9,724 bases of DNA from the NCBI GenBank assembly GCA_964490175.1, contig CAZBAI010000041.1, positions 1-9,724 on the forward strand. The letters are read 5' to 3'. Below, piece after piece: positions 5,906 to 9,724 of the stretch (its first letter is position 1; each line of letters starts with the position of its first letter). This stretch comes from RGIG3077 sp964490175. GTDB taxonomy: Bacteria; Bacillota; Clostridia; Oscillospirales; Ruminococcaceae. Both the position numbers and the translations under genes were made by a program. The notes under the pieces were generated by a model. It saw only the letters and a list, made by a program, of their open reading frames with translations. It was not told where the DNA came from and made no database searches.

Positions 5906-7504
5906 ATGAAAAATCTAAACGATAAAGAAAAAGACATGCTCTGCGGCACCGAAAACGCCGAAAATCGCAATAACGATGAGATTGCTCAAATTGCCGCCGA
6001 AAAATCCGAAAAAAGCGGCAAAGTGCAAAACGCCGAACTGACCAAAGACGAGCGTGCGAAAAATGCGAAAAAAGGCAAAATCAAACTCAGATTATTGGCA
6101 ATATGCCTTGTCGCCGCTATTATTCTTGCAGCCGTTCCGCTTAATCTTTTGGCGCAATCTCTGGGCATTTCGTGGGATATGACTCCGGCAAAGTATTATT
6201 CGCTGAATCAAACCACAAAAAATGTCCTTTCAACTCTTGATAAGGATATTACAATATATTTTCTTTATGATATCGAAGATGTCGAAGCCTCTAAGGATAC
6301 GCTTGTTTTAGCGAAGATTCTCAAACAATATGACGAATGTGAGCATATCACTCTGGTGGATTTCGATATATCCGAAAGACCCGACCTTGCCTTGCAGGCA
6401 AATCCCGACAACAATCTCATTCTCACCGAGGGAGATATTGTCGTTTGCGGAAACGGTCTTACAAAAAAGGTTTCTTCGGCAAACCTTTTTGAAGCAAACG
6501 AAACCACCAGCGCACTTACGTTCATCGGTGAAAACTACATCACCGGCGCAATTCAATATTGCTTAAACGGCGAAGTTCCCACAATTTATTTCCTCAACGG
6601 TCACAACGAGCGTGAATGCGATGAAAATTATACCGCACTTACAGAGCTTATCAGGGCAAACAGCTATGCCGTGAACACGGTAAATTTGTCCGATACGGAC
6701 GCTGTTCCCGATGATTGCAAAATCCTTATCGTTGCCGACCCGAAAACGGATTTGACCAACGCAGAGCTTGACAAGCTGGAAAAATATTTGGATAAAGGCG
6801 GAAACATCTGTTTTCTTATGGCGCCCAACGCCGAAGCGGTAAATTACACGAATTTTGAAATTCTTTTCAAGCAGTTCGGTGTCGGCATAAACTACGATAA
6901 AATCGAAGAAACCGGCGTTGATAATTTCGTTTCGGAAAATCCCGCAAATATTAAGGTTGAATTTGCGGAAACCGTGTATACAACGCTGACCGATGCATTT
7001 ATCGACAGTGATGTTGACGCATATTTCCCCAATTCACGAAGCATTTTTCTGGTCAACACAACAAATAACAAAAACATCAAATCCGACCTTTTGCTTAAAT
7101 GCCTTGACGACGCAACCGCATTGACCGTGCCTTGCGGCGGCATCAACAAAGATGTTGACGAAGAATATGCCGTGCCTTACCTTGCCTTTGCCTCTGAGGA
7201 CACATCACGTGGCAACGGGCTTGATTGCGCAAAAATAATTGTATACGGCTCTGCCGATTTTATCGATGATATGTATATTGAAAGCGAATTTGTGCAAGCT
7301 CCGATGCTTCTTTTCTTCAGCGGTCTTACATGGATGTATGACAATTCAGTCGATATGCTTATCGAATCAAAAGTTCAAAGGGTCGATTCGATTACAATAA
7401 AGGACGATTCGAGTGCGGACAAACTTCTTATCCTGATCGGAGCAGTCCCCGTGTGCGTTGCGATTGTCGGCTTTGTCGTGTGGACGAGGAGGCGCAATTC
7501 ATGA
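5906..7504 (+). CDS. GldG-like ABC auxiliary protein
   Basis: A 532-residue membrane-anchored protein of the GldG/ABC_transp_aux type. A charged cytoplasmic N-terminus (1-60, rich in Lys, Glu and Asn) precedes one helix (about 61-84), a large extracytoplasmic domain and a C-terminal helix (about 507-526) ending in TRRRNS. Family features are ISWDMTPAKYYSLNQTTKNV (88-107), FIGENYITGAI (206-216), the GHNE segment in YFLNGHNERE (228-237), the GGNICFLMAP strand (298-307) and VYGSADF near the C-terminus. I chose the ATG at 5906: AGGGGG (5892-5897) lies 8 nt upstream and the permease stop 5 nt upstream; the frame stays open 22 codons further but lies inside the permease gene. It probably works in complex with the transporter; its exact role is unknown. 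The last codons overlap the next gene by ATGA. Confidence 0.9.
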   Translation: MKNLNDKEKDMLCGTENAENRNNDEIAQIAAEKSEKSGKVQNAELTKDERAKNAKKGKIKLRLLAICLVAAIILAAVPLNLLAQSLGISWDMTPAKYYSLNQTTKNVLSTLDKDITIYFLYDIEDVEASKDTLVLAKILKQYDECEHITLVDFDISERPDLALQANPDNNLILTEGDIVVCGNGLTKKVSSANLFEANETTSALTFIGENYITGAIQYCLNGEVPTIYFLNGHNERECDENYTALTELIRANSYAVNTVNLSDTDAVPDDCKILIVADPKTDLTNAELDKLEKYLDKGGNICFLMAPNAEAVNYTNFEILFKQFGVGINYDKIEETGVDNFVSENPANIKVEFAETVYTTLTDAFIDSDVDAYFPNSRSIFLVNTTNNKNIKSDLLLKCLDDATALTVPCGGINKDVDEEYAVPYLAFASEDTSRGNGLDCAKIIVYGSADFIDDMYIESEFVQAPMLLFFSGLTWMYDNSVDMLIESKVQRVDSITIKDDSSADKLLILIGAVPVCVAIVGFVVWTRRRNS

Positions 7505-8979
7505 AAAAGCTTTCGGTTTATTCAAAAGCGATTATATGCCTGCTTGCAATTTTTGTAATTTCGCTGGTTTGCTATATATTTGCGGCGCACAAAAACGCCC
7601 GTGAGGAGCTGTCGCTTGCGATGGAATACGGCTCGGTGCCGCTTTTTGCGTTCGATGCCGACTCAACGGTGTCGGTTGAGGTTGAAGCACCCGGCGACAG
7701 AATCTATCGACTTTTTTACGAAAACAAGGATTGGATCATTGAGGACGTAAATTTTTTGCCGAACGAAGCCGGAATCGAAAGCATTGTTTCGGTAATGAGC
7801 ACGCTCAGCTCAACCAGAACCATATCGTTTGACGCTACAAGCGAAAATCTTGCGATATACGGGCTTGACGACCCGACAAGAGTAACCTGCCGTGTTTCGG
7901 GTGGAGCTGATTATACATTATATATAGGCGACACCACGCCGACAGGTGAAAATTATTACGCAATGCGTGGCGGTGAGGATTATATTTATCTCATCAGTGC
8001 CGATGACGGCGTTTATCTCGATGCAAGCCGTGATTTGCTCAAAGATCCGTACATCATCAAATACGGCACTATATACAGCGATGTCACCTACATCAAACTT
8101 GAACGTGAGCAAAACACCGTTTTTGAGATTGAATACGGTGATACTTGGCAAAATTATCCGATTCAAAGCTATCAAAGCGCCAGCACTGCCGACCGTTGGA
8201 CGTCGATTTCACCGATTGACTGGTCGGTGCACTATTCAAACGTAAGCACGATTGTTGACAATATTATAAGAGTGCAAGTCGCCGAATTTGTTGAGGAAGA
8301 TTGCGATAATCTCGAAAAATACGGTCTTGACGAGCCGAAATACCGCATTATGCTCGGCACAGACGATGGCGAAAACGTAAGCATTATCTTCGGCAACCAA
8401 AATATTGACGGAACATATATTTATGCTATGTATGAGGATACACGTCAGGTTGTGCTGTTTTCAACATCAGACACATACTTCCTCGAATGCACCCCCGAAG
8501 AAATTTATAATCCGTATATCTATACACAGCATATGCTTACCGACAACTACAATCAAACCGACATTGCCGAAATTGAACTGACGCTTGACGGAAAAACTCA
8601 CTATATAACAAACAACAGCTATGACGACATCAACGAATATACCTTTGATGGGGTTGAGCTTTACGGCGATATAAACGGAACGGCGTTGTTTGAAGAGCTT
8701 TTCTCGGCGCTGTCTGCATTTACGTTCACATCTGTTGACGCATCCGGCGAGGAAGTGCAGAAAATCGGCGAGGTATATTTTGCTTACAAATATGTTTTGG
8801 CAAGCGGCGATGAGGTAAGCGTTGAACTTTACAAAATCCCGAACGAAGATTTGCGCTACTACATTTTCCTTAACGGCGAGTATGTAAGTCTTACCACAAG
8901 AGAAAGCGTTATTGACGGTGCAAGCGGCGTCAGGGTGGCGTGCAATGCGCTTATCAAGCACATTAGCGAAAACTATTGA
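7501..8979 (+). CDS. DUF4340 domain membrane-anchored protein
   Basis: A 492-residue protein with one N-terminal helix (about 9-29) and a long extracytoplasmic region. DUF4340 features appear twice: LAIYGLDDP (117-125), followed by a YIGDTTPTGENYYAM segment (141-155), and LEKYGLDEP (271-279), followed by IIFGNQNIDGTYIYAM (295-310). The protein therefore seems built from two related modules, with a further C-terminal part (about 340-492) that I do not recognise. The start at 7501 is supported by AGGAGG (7487-7492) 8 nt upstream and by the ATGA overlap with the preceding stop; an earlier in-frame ATG at 7453 lies inside the GldG-like gene. DUF4340 proteins are regular neighbours of GldG-like genes, suggesting a shared extracytoplasmic complex. 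No catalytic motif is seen. Confidence 0.88.
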   Translation: MKKLSVYSKAIICLLAIFVISLVCYIFAAHKNAREELSLAMEYGSVPLFAFDADSTVSVEVEAPGDRIYRLFYENKDWIIEDVNFLPNEAGIESIVSVMSTLSSTRTISFDATSENLAIYGLDDPTRVTCRVSGGADYTLYIGDTTPTGENYYAMRGGEDYIYLISADDGVYLDASRDLLKDPYIIKYGTIYSDVTYIKLEREQNTVFEIEYGDTWQNYPIQSYQSASTADRWTSISPIDWSVHYSNVSTIVDNIIRVQVAEFVEEDCDNLEKYGLDEPKYRIMLGTDDGENVSIIFGNQNIDGTYIYAMYEDTRQVVLFSTSDTYFLECTPEEIYNPYIYTQHMLTDNYNQTDIAEIELTLDGKTHYITNNSYDDINEYTFDGVELYGDINGTALFEELFSALSAFTFTSVDASGEEVQKIGEVYFAYKYVLASGDEVSVELYKIPNEDLRYYIFLNGEYVSLTTRESVIDGASGVRVACNALIKHISENY

Positions 8980-9003
8980 TATTCGATATTTATTTACAAA
9001 TAC

Positions 9004-9047
9004 AAAACGGTGTTGCCCGCAAGTTTGCAGGTTACACCGTTTTTTTA
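9004..9047 (+). terminator. Intrinsic terminator of the ABC operon
   Basis: The 10-bp perfect stem AAAACGGTGT (9004-9013) / ACACCGTTTT (9034-9043) has a 20-nt loop that contains a small inner GCAA/TTGC pairing. It runs into a T-tract to 9047. It starts 24 nt after the DUF4340 stop and clearly ends the four-gene operon. Confidence 0.9.
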
Positions 9048-9098
9048 CTTGTATATACTTTTCGCAGACGATTAAAAGACAAAAATGACGCAAAATAA

Positions 9099-9137
9099 GG
9101 ATGCTCTCATATGATGAGAACATCCCCTTTTTCTTTT
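9099..9137 (+). terminator. Second downstream intrinsic terminator
   Basis: GGATG and TCTCAT (9099-9110, with one mismatch at 9104) pair with ATGAGA and CATCC (9114-9125) over a 3-nt loop. This is followed by CCTTTTTCTTTT (9126-9137). It lies 52 nt beyond the first terminator with no ORF between, so it is either a back-up for the operon or the tail of a small transcript not otherwise visible. Confidence 0.7.
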
Positions 9138-9214
9138 GTATTACTTGAGCCATAACGTAACGACAAAGCCGCCGCTAAAAAATAAAAAGGTTCGTGTAAT
9201 ACCTCATTGTGAAA

Positions 9215-9262
9215 GGCACATGAAAAAGATTTTTTCGGTTTTTCGGAAGTAAGAGTTGAACT
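9215..9262. repeat. Direct repeat copy 1 (48 bp)
   Basis: First copy of a 48-bp direct repeat containing the core CGGAAGTAAGAGTTGAACT. It differs from the second copy at 3 of 48 positions (9217, 9234, 9240). Each copy contains a 10-codon ATG...TAA frame on the plus strand (MKKIFSVFRK here) without a ribosome site, and in the opposite direction a VQLLLPK-like frame; I regard both as non-coding. The copy starts are 231 nt apart and frame a block of inverted repeats next to a serine recombinase gene. Confidence 0.8.
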
Positions 9263-9271
9263 CTCTCAAAC

Positions 9272-9352
9272 TCGCAAAAAGTTGGTAGCGACAGCAAGCC
9301 GTCATGAGGGCGTTTACAACCGAACAGGCGAGCCGAGCGTGACTTTTTGCGA
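9272..9352. other. Long-span inverted repeat
   Basis: TCGCAAAAAGT (9272-9282) and ACTTTTTGCGA (9342-9352) are perfect 11-bp inverted repeats enclosing 59 nt that show no other clear structure. This is the first of three inverted repeats between the two direct repeats. It may act as DNA (protein binding, ends of a small element) or as RNA. Confidence 0.55.
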
Positions 9353-9381
9353 AAAGGATGAGCAAGGAAGCGGTCGGATGG

Positions 9382-9410
9382 CTTATTTTCTGTCGCAGAC
9401 AAAAAATAAG
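9382..9410. other. A/T-rich hairpin
   Basis: CTTATTTT-C-TGTC (9382-9394) pairs with GACA-A-AAAATAAG (9398-9410): 12 pairs, one C-A mismatch and a GCA loop. It directly abuts the next stem at 9410, giving two back-to-back hairpins. Confidence 0.5.
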
Positions 9411-9437
9411 TCGGAGCAAAACGAACTTTGCTCCGAC
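9401..9437 (-). terminator. Probable terminator of the recombinase gene
   Basis: An 11-bp perfect stem, GTCGGAGCAAA (9410-9420) with TTTGCTCCGAC (9427-9437), and a 6-nt loop. On the minus strand it is followed by TTATTTTTT (9401-9409), a U-rich tract. It lies 84 nt beyond the recombinase stop codon. It competes with the neighbouring hairpin for the T-rich arm, so the two may be alternative folds. Confidence 0.6.
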
Positions 9438-9445
9438 GTGTGATC

Positions 9446-9493
9446 GGTACATGAAAAAGATTTATTCGGCTTTTCGGAAGTAAGAGTTGAACT
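9446..9493. repeat. Direct repeat copy 2 (48 bp)
   Basis: Second copy of the 48-bp direct repeat, 45 of 48 positions identical to 9215-9262. It ends 28 nt before the stop codon of the serine recombinase gene on the minus strand, so it lies in that gene's 3' untranslated region. Confidence 0.8.
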
Positions 9494-9521
9494 TTCGCAA
9501 TCCTTTTTCGGCTTTTGAGCA

Positions 9522-9724
9522 TCATCGTTCCACCTCGGTTTCCACCTCAAGTCCGTGAGTAAAAACCACCTTGATTTTATCTTTGGATTCTACAATTACA
9601 CGCTGTAAGATTTTGCGTATTATGCTATCGTCATAGGTCAACGGATGATTTTTTAATCCGTCAAGCACTGTGAAAATATTGTCTAACCGAGATACAGCAT
9701 TTTTGCGTTTTTGTTCGGCACTGC
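9522..9724 (-). CDS. Large serine recombinase, C-terminal fragment
   Basis: Only the last 66 codons are inside the window; the gene continues past the right edge. The peptide ends with ILQRVIVESKDKIKVVFTHG, then LEVETEVER and the stop. A stretch of the form (I/L)(V/I)...S.D.I.V.F..GLE(V/I)E is the usual last beta-strand pair of large serine recombinases, the integrases and transposases of many clostridial mobile elements. The preceding charged segment (SAEQKRKNAVSRLDNIFTVL) fits the helical region before it. The catalytic N-terminal domain and zinc ribbon would lie outside the window, so activity cannot be judged. It reads towards the repeat block and has a probable terminator at 9401-9437. 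A mobile element to the right is inferred from this fragment. Confidence 0.72.
   Translation of the reverse strand, partial: SAEQKRKNAVSRLDNIFTVLDGLKNHPLTYDDSIIRKILQRVIVESKDKIKVVFTHGLEVETEVER

Noticed and set aside
8467..9153. Minus-strand 228-residue frame opposite the DUF4340 gene
   Set aside because: It runs antisense to a gene with clear family motifs and crosses both operon terminators; the Cys/Val-rich composition is typical of a reverse-complement shadow.
9215..9493. The two 48-bp repeats as a CRISPR array
   Set aside because: There are only two copies, separated by 183 bp that contains its own inverted repeats; spacing and number do not fit a CRISPR array and no cas gene is present.
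9175..9525. Minus-strand 116-residue frame beginning at the recombinase stop (ATG overlapping TGA)
   Set aside because: The overlapping start looks like translational coupling, but the frame runs through both direct repeats and all three inverted repeats, including a probable terminator. Its apparent internal peptide repeat (VQLLLPK...NLFHVP) only reflects the DNA repeat, and it resembles no family I know.

Overview
The window most resembles a mid-GC Gram-positive gut or rumen anaerobe of the Ruminococcus/Oscillospiraceae type (Clostridia). The evidence is a secreted family 48 cellulase with a C-terminal type I dockerin (a cellulosome component), strong Shine-Dalgarno sites, near-perfect TTGACA-17-TATAAT promoters, U-tracted intrinsic terminators, and a GldA/GldF/GldG-like ABC cassette of the kind common in Clostridia. 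The species cannot be fixed from the sequence.

Left part (1-1155), all recognisable units on the minus strand. A tRNA-Thr(CGU) with encoded CCA has a perfect sigma-70-type promoter and a hairpin terminator. Just upstream of it a second perfect promoter faces an intrinsic terminator about 90 nt downstream, with no credible ORF between: a candidate small RNA of about 117 nt. Beyond it lie a nested stem-loop (620-688), a GC-rich hairpin, and a small two-helix membrane protein of the DUF378 family with a palindrome just upstream of its start.

Centre left (1156-3564, minus): a full-length GH48 cellulase gene with signal peptide, catalytic module and dockerin, its own consensus promoter, a leader of about 147 nt, and its own terminator.

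Centre right (4137-8979, plus), divergent from the cellulase: a four-gene operon of ABC ATPase, six-helix ABC-2/GldF-type permease, GldG-like membrane-anchored auxiliary protein and DUF4340 membrane-anchored protein. The last three genes are tightly packed (5-nt gap, then an ATGA overlap). The ATPase start lacks a close Shine-Dalgarno; a strong one lies about 48 nt upstream behind a potential hairpin and a minicistron that ends exactly at the ATPase start. The operon ends in two successive terminators. The substrate of this type of transporter is unknown.

Right end (9138-9724): an apparently non-coding structured block, in which two 48-bp direct repeats (45/48 identical) flank three inverted repeats, followed by the C-terminus of a large serine recombinase entering from the right on the minus strand. 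This suggests that a mobile element begins at the right of the window, with its boundary possibly in or near the repeat block. This block and the candidate small RNA are the least explained parts of the window.
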